This document shows, one piece after another, positions 34,136-42,570 of a stretch of DNA of 64,000 nucleotides. The stretch lies in the NCBI GenBank assembly GCA_965249205.1, contig CBDFLL010000005.1, positions 1,426,001 through 1,490,000 of the forward strand. Direction: 5' to 3'. A program made the position numbers and the translations under genes. Under the pieces are notes generated by a model. The model saw nothing but the letters and a program-made list of their open reading frames with translations, ran no database searches and was not told where the DNA came from. This stretch comes from JAQBVV01 sp965249205. Its GTDB lineage: Bacteria; Acidobacteriota; Vicinamibacteria; Vicinamibacterales; UBA2999. How positions within the stretch are numbered: the first letter of the stretch is position 1; the number at the start of each line of letters is the position of its first letter.

Positions 34136-34847
34136 GTTGCAACTGCTGTTCCATGGAGCGCTGATCAAGGAACTCTCGATCACAAAAACGGAAACCACCG
34201 TCGGCCGCAGTCCCGACAACGACATCGTGATCGACAACCCCGCGGTCAGCGGTCACCACTGCAGGATCGGCATCGACGGCGACACCTACTTCGTGGAAGA
34301 TCTCAACTCGACCAACGGAATTTACGTCAACGAAGAGAAGACTCCCAAGTCCGATCTGAAACACGACGACGTGATCGCCGTCTTCAAGCACACGATCAAG
34401 TTCCTCGACGATCCCTCCGAAGTCGTGGAACTCGTGGAAGCTCAGAGGGCGATGCTACCAAGCGACGCCACCATCATGGTCACTGCGGACAAACGCGCGA
34501 GCCTGGCAGCCGCGGCGACGGCGGAAACCCAGCAGAAACCAGCCCTGATCCGAGTCCTCAAAGGCCTTGTCGGCGCAGCGGAATACGAACTCGACGCGTC
34601 GTCAACCTACATCGGCAAGTCCGACTTAGTACAGATCAAGATCAAAGGTGCTGGCTGGTTCCGCAGGGCACCGGAGAACGCCGCGATGATCGCACGGCGA
34701 CAGGACGGTTACTACATCAGCGCCGTCGAGGAAGGCTATACGAAGCTCAACGGCGCCGTCATTCGCAAGAAAGAGATGCTGAAGGATGGCGACCTGATCG
34801 AGGCTGGTGGTACGACTCTCCGGTTCGAGGAGCAGACATCCGGCTGA
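34128..34847 (+). CDS. Double FHA-domain protein
   Basis: A 239-residue protein with an N-terminal forkhead-associated domain (ETTVGRSPDNDIVIDNPAVS, GHHCRI, DLNSTNGIYVNEEK) that should bind phosphothreonine. A linker follows, then a second FHA-like domain (STYIGKSDLVQIKIKG, YTKLNGAVIRKKEMLKDGD) in which the usual Arg-Ser of the first binding loop is changed to Lys-Ser, so it may not bind phosphopeptide. The ATG at 34128 overlaps the PP2C stop by 8 bases: a coupled phosphatase-reader pair. Bases 34848-35065 before the permease hold no gene. Confidence 0.88.
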   Translation: MPKLQLLFHGALIKELSITKTETTVGRSPDNDIVIDNPAVSGHHCRIGIDGDTYFVEDLNSTNGIYVNEEKTPKSDLKHDDVIAVFKHTIKFLDDPSEVVELVEAQRAMLPSDATIMVTADKRASLAAAATAETQQKPALIRVLKGLVGAAEYELDASSTYIGKSDLVQIKIKGAGWFRRAPENAAMIARRQDGYYISAVEEGYTKLNGAVIRKKEMLKDGDLIEAGGTTLRFEEQTSG

Positions 34848-35065
34848 CCGATTCTCTAAGGGGGCCGTGTATTGGCTCGTTGAGGTCGGGCGCGCACGGC
34901 TCGTAGAGATCGACCGCCAGCTGCGCTCTCACTGTGAGCCTCAGCAACCATCGGGCATAATGTGCGCAGCCTGGGGAGAAGGGGCAGGGTCGAATCGTTG
35001 TCCGGACCCTTCCATCGCCAGATCTGCAGCTAAGGCCGCTAAACCGTTACCCGAGGAGTTGCTCA

Positions 35066-36760
35066 ATGCCTGTCGCGGTACTTGCTTCGATCGCCCTCAT
35101 ACCCATCGGTGTTGCGCTTGTGCTCATGGTGGGCCTGCGGTGGCCCGCGACCAAAGCCATGCCCCTGGCCTGGCTCGCGGCCGCCGTATCGGGAGCACTC
35201 GTCTGGAAGATGCCGCTTGGCTTTATTCTGGCCGCGACCCTGGCTGGATTTGGCGGGGCCATCAACATCCTCATCATCGTCTTCGGCGCCATCGTCATCC
35301 TGTATACGCTTCGGGACAGCGGTGCCATGGAAACCATCAACCACGGTTTCCACGGCATCAGTACAGACCGTCGCGTGCAGGCCATCATCATCGGCTTCAT
35401 GTTCGGGGCCTTTCTGGAGGGTGCCGCCGGTTTCGGCACGCCAGCAGCCATCGCCGCGCCGCTTCTCCTGAGCCTGGGGTTCCCTCCGCTGGCGGCCGCC
35501 ATCGTCTGCCTGGTGTACAACTCTGTTCCTGTCAGCTTCGGTGCCGCAGGAACGCCCATCCGCTTCGGACTGGCTCTTCTGCAGCCACAGATCGACGCGG
35601 CGCTGCAGATGTCCAGCGCACTTGGCTTTGCCGATGTGGCCGGGTTCTACCAGGTGATCGCGCGCTGGGCCTCGGTGCTACACGCCCTGCCAGGGTTCGT
35701 CTTACCCCTCTTTGTGGTCTGCTTCATGACTCGATACTTCGGCCAGAACAGGTCCTGGTCGGAAGGTCTCGGCGTGTGGAAGTTCTCCGTCTTCGCGTCA
35801 GTCTCCTTCTTCGTTCCCTACATTGCGACCGCGTTCCTGATCGGCGAGGAGTTTCCTTCCCTGATCGGGGGGCTAATTGGCCTGGCCATCATCGTGTCCG
35901 GAGCCAAGCGAGGCTGGTTCATGCCCGAGCAGCCGTGGGATTTCGGCCCGCAGTCGGCGTGGGACAAAGAGTGGACCGGCCAGATTGCCACCGAAGAGAC
36001 GCGCGACTTCAAACCAACGATGAGCCTTATTCGGGCGTGGACGCCCTATGTCCTCATCGGTCTCATTCTTGTCGCGACCAGGGTCAGCTTCCTGCCGTTT
36101 CGGGCCTGGCTCAGTTCGGTCACCGTGTCCTGGTCGCAGATCCTTGGGTACGAGACGGTCAATATCGCCATTCAGCCTCTCTTCCTTCCGGGTGTGGTGC
36201 CCTTCATGCTGGTGGCACTGCTCACCATCGGTATCCATAGCATGAAGGCAGAGAAGGTCAAGGCAGCGTGGGGCGATTCAGTTCACCGGATGAAGAGTCC
36301 GACGATCGCCCTGTTCTTCGCCGTGGCTCTGGTGGAGATCTTCCGACAATCGGCCAACAACAGCCTGGGCTACCCCTCAATGCCCCTGACCATGGCGGAG
36401 ACGACCGCCGCGTTGGCCGGCCAATCATGGCCGTTCTTTGCCTCCTATGTTGGAGCGCTAGGCGCCTTCATTACCGGCAGCAACACGGTTTCCGACTTGC
36501 TCTTCTCCGAGTTTCAATACGGCATCGCGTCGGAACTCAGCATCTCCCGTCAGATCGTTGTGTCACTCCAGGTGGTGGGAGGGGCCATGGGCAACATGGT
36601 GTGTATCCACAACATCGTCGCCGTCTCCGCGACGGTTGGACTGGTCGGCATGGAGGGTGTCATCATTCGGCGCAACGTGGTTCCGATGCTCCTATACGGA
36701 CTGATTGCGGGCACAGCCGGAATGATCTTCACCTACGTGCTGTTTCCTGGGATTTTCTGA
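35066..36760 (+). CDS. L-lactate permease (LctP/LldP family)
   Basis: A 564-residue polytopic protein, the usual length for LctP. Family stretches are FGAFLEGAAGFGTPAAIAAP, NSVPVSFGAAGTPIRFGLAL and GALGAFITGSNTVSDLLFSE. It should import L-lactate, D-lactate or glycolate with protons. GAGGAG lies 8 bases before the ATG. A small GC-rich hairpin (GTGCGC/GCGCAC, 36767-36782) lies in the gap before the convergent galE but has no U-run. No lactate dehydrogenase is adjacent. Confidence 0.93.
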   Translation: MPVAVLASIALIPIGVALVLMVGLRWPATKAMPLAWLAAAVSGALVWKMPLGFILAATLAGFGGAINILIIVFGAIVILYTLRDSGAMETINHGFHGISTDRRVQAIIIGFMFGAFLEGAAGFGTPAAIAAPLLLSLGFPPLAAAIVCLVYNSVPVSFGAAGTPIRFGLALLQPQIDAALQMSSALGFADVAGFYQVIARWASVLHALPGFVLPLFVVCFMTRYFGQNRSWSEGLGVWKFSVFASVSFFVPYIATAFLIGEEFPSLIGGLIGLAIIVSGAKRGWFMPEQPWDFGPQSAWDKEWTGQIATEETRDFKPTMSLIRAWTPYVLIGLILVATRVSFLPFRAWLSSVTVSWSQILGYETVNIAIQPLFLPGVVPFMLVALLTIGIHSMKAEKVKAAWGDSVHRMKSPTIALFFAVALVEIFRQSANNSLGYPSMPLTMAETTAALAGQSWPFFASYVGALGAFITGSNTVSDLLFSEFQYGIASELSISRQIVVSLQVVGGAMGNMVCIHNIVAVSATVGLVGMEGVIIRRNVVPMLLYGLIAGTAGMIFTYVLFPGIF

Positions 36761-36824
36761 TTTCGCGTGCGCGGGGGCGCACCGGTAAGGTTCGGGGTGC
36801 TCCCGACTCGAGTGCGATCGACGC

Positions 36825-37844
36825 CTATGCGCTGAACCCATTCGGGTTCGCCTGCTGCCAGCGCCAGGCGTCGATCATCATTTCGTCAAGCCCACGGGTT
36901 GCACGCCAGCCGAGCGCCTTGGCCGCGACAGCTGAATCGGCGTAACACTCCGGGATGTCTCCTGGACGCCGCGCGACGATCTTTGCGGGGATCTCGCGAC
37001 CGGTCGCTCGGCGCGCCGCCTCGATAACTTCCAGCACGGAATACCCCGTGCCGGTGCCGAGGTTGTACGCGACGCAACCCTCTGTGCGCTCGAGCCCGTC
37101 GAGCGCCGCAAGATGGCCCAGCACCAGATCGACCACGTGGATGTAGTCTCGAACGCCTGTGCCATCACGCGTCTCGTAGTCGTTTCCGAACACTCGAACG
37201 TGCTCGCGACGCCCAACCGCCACCTGCATGACGTAGGGCGCCAGGTTGTTGGGAATGCCGGTTGGATCTTCCCCAATCCGACCACTCGGGTGCGCACCCA
37301 CTGGGTTGAAGTACCGCAACAGAATCAGGCGCCAGTCGGGCTCGGATCGCGCGAGATCGCGAAGGATCTCTTCGACCATCAGCTTGGAGCGGCCATAGGG
37401 ACTGGCTCCGGAAAGCGGAAAGTCCTCGCGAATCGGCAGTGACGAAGGGTTGCCGTAGACCGTGCAGGATGAAGAAAACACCAGCCTGCGAACGCCCTCT
37501 TTCTTCATCGCCGCCAGTAGATTGAGCGTGCCAGACACGTTGTTTTCGTAGTACTCCAGAGGAATCTCAGTCGACTCCCCGACGGCCTTCAGGCCGGCAA
37601 AGTGAATGACGGCATCGAACCCATGCGTGCGTATGACACGCGCGGTGTCCGCAGCGTCCCGCAGGTCCACGTGTTCGAAGACCACGCTCCTGCCTGACAG
37701 CTCCTCGACCCTGACAAGAGCCTCGCGCGAACTGTTCGAGAGGTTGTCGAGCGCGACGACACGGTGACCCGCGTCGAGAAGCTCAAGACAACAGTGGCTA
37801 CCGATGTACCCGGCTCCGCCAGTGACGAGGATCGTTTGACTCAT
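36825..37844 (-). CDS. galE: UDP-glucose 4-epimerase GalE
   Basis: A 339-residue extended SDR interconverting UDP-glucose and UDP-galactose. It shows TILVTGGAGYIGSHCCLELL (NAD-binding), HFAGLKAVGESTEIPLEYYE, FSSSCTVYGNP, the SYK catalytic set with Tyr in SPYGRSKLMVEEILRDL, and LRYFNPVGAHPSGRIGEDP. Length and motifs are standard. It is a single gene, supplying activated galactose for surface glycans, consistent with the glycosyltransferases in the accessory block. Confidence 0.96.
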   Translation of the reverse strand: MSQTILVTGGAGYIGSHCCLELLDAGHRVVALDNLSNSSREALVRVEELSGRSVVFEHVDLRDAADTARVIRTHGFDAVIHFAGLKAVGESTEIPLEYYENNVSGTLNLLAAMKKEGVRRLVFSSSCTVYGNPSSLPIREDFPLSGASPYGRSKLMVEEILRDLARSEPDWRLILLRYFNPVGAHPSGRIGEDPTGIPNNLAPYVMQVAVGRREHVRVFGNDYETRDGTGVRDYIHVVDLVLGHLAALDGLERTEGCVAYNLGTGTGYSVLEVIEAARRATGREIPAKIVARRPGDIPECYADSAVAAKALGWRATRGLDEMMIDAWRWQQANPNGFSA

Positions 37845-37956
37845 GATGGGTGCGGCTGACTGCTTTCAGCGTCAAGCGTACTCCGGTTGATGGAGCCGCC
37901 GCCACATCGCAGCGACCTTGAGGTAATCTGCCAAAGGTACCCGGTACGCCACTCGA

Positions 37957-38814
37957 ATGGAACAGCACACTGACACGCCCGTCGTGGCGGAGATCCGGGC
38001 AACCGCGCCCGCCGTCGTCTTCGACAAGGTCTCGTTCGCATTCGACGATCACGTGATCCTTCGCGAAATCAGCTTCAGCGTCCCCAAGGGCAGCATGAGC
38101 ATTCTGCTCGGCGCGAGCGGCGCCGGGAAGTCGATCCTCCTCAGGCTCATCATGGGTCTGATTCGACCCGATGAAGGCTCCATTCTTGTTGACGGTGAGC
38201 GCGTCGATCAGATGCCCGAGCACGACCTCCTGCGCGTGCGGGGCAACATCGGCATGCTCTTTCAGGAAAGCGCGCTGTTCGATTCGCTCACGGTCGCTGA
38301 AAACGTCGGGTACCGGCTGTATGAAGAGACCGACCTGCCCACCGAGCAGGTACGCACCCGGGTCGATGAGGTCATGGGGTTTGTCGGCCTGGGAGAGTAC
38401 GGAGACCGGATGCCGTCGGCGCTCTCAGGTGGCCAGCGGCGTCGCGTCGCCATCGCGCGCGCGATGGCTGCCCGACCGAATCTGCTGCTCTTCGACGACC
38501 CGACGACAGGGCTTGATCCCGTCATTGCGACCACGGTCGACGACGAAATCGTGAAGCTGCGCGACCTGGAACAGGTCACGTCGATCCTGGTGACCCATCA
38601 GATCCGCGACGCATACTACGTGGCCAGGCACGAGGCTGTGAGCGCAGACGGGCGCGCACAGATTCTGCCCGCCAGTGACGCGAAGGCTGAACTCACTAGG
38701 TTCATGGTGCTGCACGATGGACAGATCCTTTTCGAGGGGAGCGGAACGGCGCTGCTGGCTTCACAGGACACCTATCTCAAAGAATTTCTCTTCATGACGC
38801 TCCCACCCTGGTAA
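37957..38814 (+). CDS. MlaF-like ABC transporter ATP-binding protein
   Basis: A 285-residue ATPase of the MCE/Mla lipid-transport type. It has Walker A LLGASGAGKSILLRLIMGL, a Q-loop region NIGMLFQESALFDSLTVAEN, signature LSGGQRRRVAIARA, Walker B LLLFDDPTTGLDP and a switch His in SILVTHQIRDAYYVA. The Walker B catalytic Glu is Asp here (FDDP instead of FDEP), which could reduce ATP turnover. No MlaE permease or MCE-domain gene is adjacent, so it is an orphan ATPase that would partner components encoded elsewhere. The upstream 112 bases separate it from divergent galE. Confidence 0.88.
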   Translation: MEQHTDTPVVAEIRATAPAVVFDKVSFAFDDHVILREISFSVPKGSMSILLGASGAGKSILLRLIMGLIRPDEGSILVDGERVDQMPEHDLLRVRGNIGMLFQESALFDSLTVAENVGYRLYEETDLPTEQVRTRVDEVMGFVGLGEYGDRMPSALSGGQRRRVAIARAMAARPNLLLFDDPTTGLDPVIATTVDDEIVKLRDLEQVTSILVTHQIRDAYYVARHEAVSADGRAQILPASDAKAELTRFMVLHDGQILFEGSGTALLASQDTYLKEFLFMTLPPW

Positions 38815-38931
38815 GTCGGGCCGAAGCCGCGCTCCCGCCGATTACCGGCCACTTTGTCCTCTCCAAAAGCGGAAGCACAACGCAGGAGGCTTGACAGATC
38901 AGATCAGAGGCCCATAATCGCTGGAGGGTCT

Positions 38932-40463
38932 ATGAGAAACCTCTTCGCGGTCTTGGTGCTGTGCGCCGCCGTTGCGATCGGGCTTCCGAAGACGGCCGGC
39001 CTGACGGCGCAGGCCGGCGGACAGGCCAGCGCGCCTCCGGAGGCCGGGGAGACGCCACCCGCCACGTCTGATCCTGCCTCAAACGCGAACCATCTGGCGC
39101 GACAGGCTGCGATCACCCGCCTGGAGACCGACCTCGTCTCGATGCAGCGCTTCAGCCCGTCGTACCCATTCTGGTACCACGTGTTCACAAAGCCGGATGG
39201 CTCTGTCGCCTTCGGAAGTGCGGCGAACGGACGACTGCTTGTGACGTTTCCTGTGCGGGGCAACTGGAAGCGAAACGGCACGTGGGAGGACCCATCCCTG
39301 GCTAAGGCGCTGGACAGCGCCCGGCTGCCGAGCAACCTCAACAGGCGTCGTGAAGAGGTCGCCGATAGACTTCAAGCGCTGGGCGGTCCAGTCCTCCACA
39401 ATCGGACCCGGGGACTGTCGCTCGAGCGAAACGCCGAGAAATACGGCACCTTTCTCGACGAATGGGGCGCGATTTACGAGCGGTTCGGCGTACCGGCGAA
39501 CATTGGATTGGCGCAGGCGGTGGTCGAATCAGGCCTCAGTGGCACTGTACGCTCGCGGGCCAGGGCGATCGGCTTCTGCCAGTGGCTCCTGACCAATTGG
39601 ACTCGCCTGAAGCGTCTGTCTCCGCACGTCATCGAAGGGTACAACCAGACACAACGCAAGCGCCGTACTGCGCGGCGTATCTGACGATTCTGGCCACCAA
39701 GTACGGCAGCTTCATCCCGGCGTTATCTGAACACCACGCCGGGGCCGCCAACGTCGGAAGGGCACTCATCAACGGCGAACGGCTCGGCAGCAGCGACGTC
39801 CGCGAGCGCTATTTCCTCGGCGCGGCGTTCGCCCGGGATCTCCGCAGCGCGAGGCCGCGTACCTTCAGGGACCTGTATGGAACATTCGGCCCCCGCTCTG
39901 CGCTCTACGCAGAGATGACCTTCGGCAACATGGCCAACGTGGAGCGACTGCGGTCGACGATGCCGCAGGTCGAGATATTCGCCATGCGCACCAGGCAAGC
40001 GCGCTCGCTGGCGGCGGTTGCCAAGGGTGCAGGACTGTCGACTGCCGAGGTTCAACGATTCAATCCTGCGCTCAAGCGGCAGGTTCCGGCGGATGGCACC
40101 GTATACCTGCCGCACTACGTGGAGGCATTCGGGCCAGACATCTCCTTCTGGCATCGACCGCCGACCGAAGAATATTCAGCCGTGTTGAGTGAGTTCATGC
40201 GCCTCGCTGTGCCTCTCGGGGAGTGGGACGACAGGAAGTTTGACGCGGTGCTGCGCGAATTCCAGAGGCGCTTTGAAGCCACCAACACCGAAGAGGGCTC
40301 GGTGATGGCAACAACACTCGCCTTCGTGCTGCAGGACCAGCGATCGAGCCGCCAGGCGCAGATCCTCGCCGAGTTCAGGACCAGCCCCCGCATCCTACGA
40401 CTCTTCGAGCGCGGCAAAGGCGTGTGGAACGCCTTCGTGGCTGCGAACCTCGGCGCATCTTGA
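38932..40463 (+). pseudogene. Lytic transglycosylase/LysM-like cell-wall protein with one frameshift
   Basis: The first frame (MRNLFAVLVLCAAVAIGLPK, a signal peptide) runs to 39684. It has an SLT-like active region with Glu in IGLAQAVVESGLSGTVRSRA followed by IGFCQWLLTNW, then degrades to QRKRRTARRI. From about 39650 the homologous continuation is in another frame (QAPYCAAYLTILATKYGSFI and onward to AFVAANLGAS), including a LysM-like stretch (RQARSLAAVAKGAGLSTAEV, then QRFNPALKRQ). One missing base near 39652 would restore a ~510-residue protein. It may be a true pseudogene or a sequencing error; the long undamaged second frame favours either a recent mutation or an error. Confidence 0.7.
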
Positions 40464-40869
40464 CGACCTGACCCGCCGACGGGAGGGCTGCTAGGGTGGA
40501 AAACCGATCGCCAGTTTAATCGCGGCGTCCTCGGGATGAACGCCGCCATCGGCGAGACGAATCACCAGAGGCGGCTCTACCCAGGTCTGGTTCTGCATCC
40601 GCGCGGGTGACCGGCGCACGCGCGCCCCGCGGAACCGGACCTGGTTTCGCCCACTCTTTGAAAAGTGTTTCGACCTTCACACCGGTTCCCATTGGCCTCT
40701 CTGTAGCCCACCGTTCGCGGGCCGCTTCTTTCGCAGTTACACGTTTGTGCGTACCATGATGGCTCGCGCGGATTTCACTTGCACCCAGGACTCGGGCGCT
40801 GCTTGCGGTTACCAGGGAGCCGCGCGTACGAAATCCGCGCTGACGCGCGTTGGCGCCAGAGGTCTTGAC

Positions 40870-41169
40870 ATGTGGATTCTGCGAAGTATGTCCGACGGCG
40901 AGACTGAAAAGACGTTCCGCATCCTCCCCGGCGTGGTGCGAACAATCGGGCGAGCGACGGGCGCAGACTTTATCGTCGATGCTCCCCTCGTCTCGCGGGT
41001 GCACTGCCGACTGACAGCATCAGCCGACGGCAGTCTCGAGGTGCGGGACCTCGACAGCACCAACGGCACCTTCATCAACGGAGAACGAATTGATAAAGGG
41101 CAGCTGACATCCGGCGACCGACTCGGGGTGGGACGTATAGAACTCGTGGCACTGAGAGAAACGGGCTAG
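40870..41169 (+). CDS. Small single-FHA-domain protein
   Basis: A 99-residue protein that is almost only an FHA domain: VRTIGRATGADFIVDAPLVS (with the GR of the phospho-binding loop), RVHCRLTASADGSL and DLDSTNGTFINGERIDKGQL. All key phosphothreonine-binding positions (Arg, Ser, Asn-Gly) are present. Start at ATG 40870 (MWILRSMSDGETEK); the frame is open to 40747. The preceding 406 bases hold no clear gene, only a possible decayed minus-strand frame and a GGGCTGCTAG at 40485-40494 that matches the tip of the family 1 MITE. Confidence 0.85.
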   Translation: MWILRSMSDGETEKTFRILPGVVRTIGRATGADFIVDAPLVSRVHCRLTASADGSLEVRDLDSTNGTFINGERIDKGQLTSGDRLGVGRIELVALRETG

Positions 41170-41214
41170 CCGCTGTCGCCGCGAAGACCCACCTGCGGTC
41201 CAGCCACGGATCTG

Positions 41215-41501
41215 CTAGTGGTCTGCTTGCGAATTGGCTTGTGCACCGAGGGCGGTGCGGCGCACGGCTGGCCAGGCGCGACGAGGGAGCATGCTGGGCG
41301 CATGTGACGGAGGAGCAACGTCGCCAGACGGGAGGCATAGAGCGCTTTTCGAATAGCCTTGTGTTTCGGTATTGCGTCTACTCGAAACGCCACACGGTCA
41401 TGAAAAGCGCTTTCGCCGGCCGAATGCCTAACGCGTTTTCGAGTTCTTCATAGGAGACCGGAGCCGAAAACGCGCTAGCTGATTCGCAACCAGACCACTA
41501 G
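41215..41501. repeat. MITE-like inverted-repeat element, family 2
   Basis: CTAGTGGTCTGCTTGCGAAT at the left is matched by the right end read inward, CTAGTGGTCTGGTTGCGAAT: about 23 bp with few mismatches. The 287-bp interior is non-coding; it contains GGAGGAGCAACGTCGCCAGA, similar to the interior of the family 1 elements, and internal self-complementary stretches around AAAGCGCTTT. The right CTAG provides the TAG stop of the adjoining minus-strand MBL gene. Confidence 0.8.
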
Positions 41502-42163
41502 CTCGTGGGCGCGCTCCCAGCCAGGTATTCGAGCACAAACGGATTCGTCTGACGCTCATGCCCGATCGTCGTGTCAGGGCCGTGGCCCGGGTGCACCGTG
41601 GCCGCATCGCCGAGGGGAAACAACACGTCGGCAATCGACTGCATCAAGACCTTGTGGTTGCCGCCCGGCAAATCAGTGCGCCCGACCGACCCCGCAAACA
41701 GCGTGTCGCCTACGAAGAGATCGGCACCGGCCTCGCCCTTCTTCCCAATCTGGAGGCAAACACCGCCGGGGCAGTGCCCCGGTGTGTGATGCACGCTCAC
41801 CTCGTAGTCTCCGAAATACACTCGGCCCATGTCGTAAAACACATCGACCGGCGGAGGCTGCACCACCTCGAACCCGAACATATGCCCCTGCTCGACCGCG
41901 TGCTCGTATAACGGTCGATCGTGCTCATGGAGATACACCGGCGCGCCGAGCGCATCTTTGACCAGCGCCACGCCCGTAATGTGATCGATGTGCGCGTGCG
42001 TCAGAAGGACATGCCCGACGTCAAGGCCGTGATCGCGTACCGCGCCGAGTAATGCGTCGGCCTCGTCGCCAGGATCAATAATCACGGCTTCCCTCGTTCG
42101 CTCGCAGCCAACCACGAAACCGTTCTTGAAGAACGGGCCGACCGCTCTGACCTCCAGAATCAT
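41498..42163 (-). CDS. Glyoxalase II-like MBL-fold hydrolase
   Basis: A 221-residue cytosolic metallohydrolase with LLTHAHIDHITGV (HxHxDH), HHTPGHCPGGVCLQI, LFVGDTLFAGSVGRTDLPGG and VHPGHGPDTTIGHERQTNP. These match the short glyoxalase II-like/YcbL group that hydrolyses thioesters such as S-lactoylglutathione. The last codons (SAPTS) run to a TAG lying inside the CTAG tip of the family 2 MITE, so the original C-terminus may have been slightly different. It is divergent from the receiver-like gene 20 bases away. Confidence 0.9.
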   Translation of the reverse strand: MILEVRAVGPFFKNGFVVGCERTREAVIIDPGDEADALLGAVRDHGLDVGHVLLTHAHIDHITGVALVKDALGAPVYLHEHDRPLYEHAVEQGHMFGFEVVQPPPVDVFYDMGRVYFGDYEVSVHHTPGHCPGGVCLQIGKKGEAGADLFVGDTLFAGSVGRTDLPGGNHKVLMQSIADVLFPLGDAATVHPGHGPDTTIGHERQTNPFVLEYLAGSAPTS

Positions 42164-42183
42164 TCCGCTACAATCTCCTCAAC

Positions 42184-42570
42184 ATGATTCTCTGCATCGT
42201 TGACGACTTGCTCTTCTCAGTGAAGATTTCAACTGCCGCCAAAGCCCTTGCCGCACCGGTGTTTTTCGAACGGTCGCCGGACATGATCCTGCCCCGCATC
42301 CGGGAGAAGCAGCCGTCACTCGTCATTTTTGATCTGAACAGCGCGAAACTCCGGCCGCTCGAAACCATCGCACAGATGAAGGCTGATCCCGCACTCAGAG
42401 AGATCAGGACGCTTGGTTATGTGTCTCACGTCCAGACCGACGTCATCAGCGCCGCTCGCAGTGCAGGGATTGACGAGGTCCTCGCCCGCTCTGCCTTCTC
42501 TGAGGGGCTCGGGCAAATCCTCAGTTGGCCGCCAACCACCACGCCAGCAGGCCCAGACTCAGCAGGATAG
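42184..42570 (+). CDS. Receiver-like (pseudo-response-regulator) protein
   Basis: A 128-residue protein with the alpha/beta pattern of a CheY-like fold: strands ILCIVDDLLFS, LVIFDLNSAKL, RTLGYVSHV and helices between. The strand 3 Asp (FDLN) is present. The acidic pair near the N-terminus is VDD, but the Thr/Ser and Lys of the switch are not clear, so it is perhaps a degenerate receiver. The C-terminal tail (PPTTTPAGPDSAG) overlaps the pseudokinase gene on the other strand by 50 bases. Function unknown; the nearby kinase-like gene hints at signalling. Confidence 0.6.
   Translation: MILCIVDDLLFSVKISTAAKALAAPVFFERSPDMILPRIREKQPSLVIFDLNSAKLRPLETIAQMKADPALREIRTLGYVSHVQTDVISAARSAGIDEVLARSAFSEGLGQILSWPPTTTPAGPDSAG

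Noticed and set aside
34807..36240. 477-codon plus-strand frame over the lactate permease
   Set aside because: Overlaps the permease in another frame, is rich in Arg/His/Cys and has no domain; a shadow frame.
36767..36782. Intrinsic terminator between lactate permease and galE
   Set aside because: Only a 6-bp stem with no U-run on either strand; too weak to call.
39675..39690. TGA in the lytic transglycosylase as a selenocysteine codon
   Set aside because: Residues before the TGA are already out of the family frame; a missing base near 39652 explains it.
40494..40860. Minus-strand frames around 40494-40680 as a gene
   Set aside because: The readable stretch ending IKLAIGFPP is short, stops occur upstream, and a possible join with a second frame is not supported by a recognised family.
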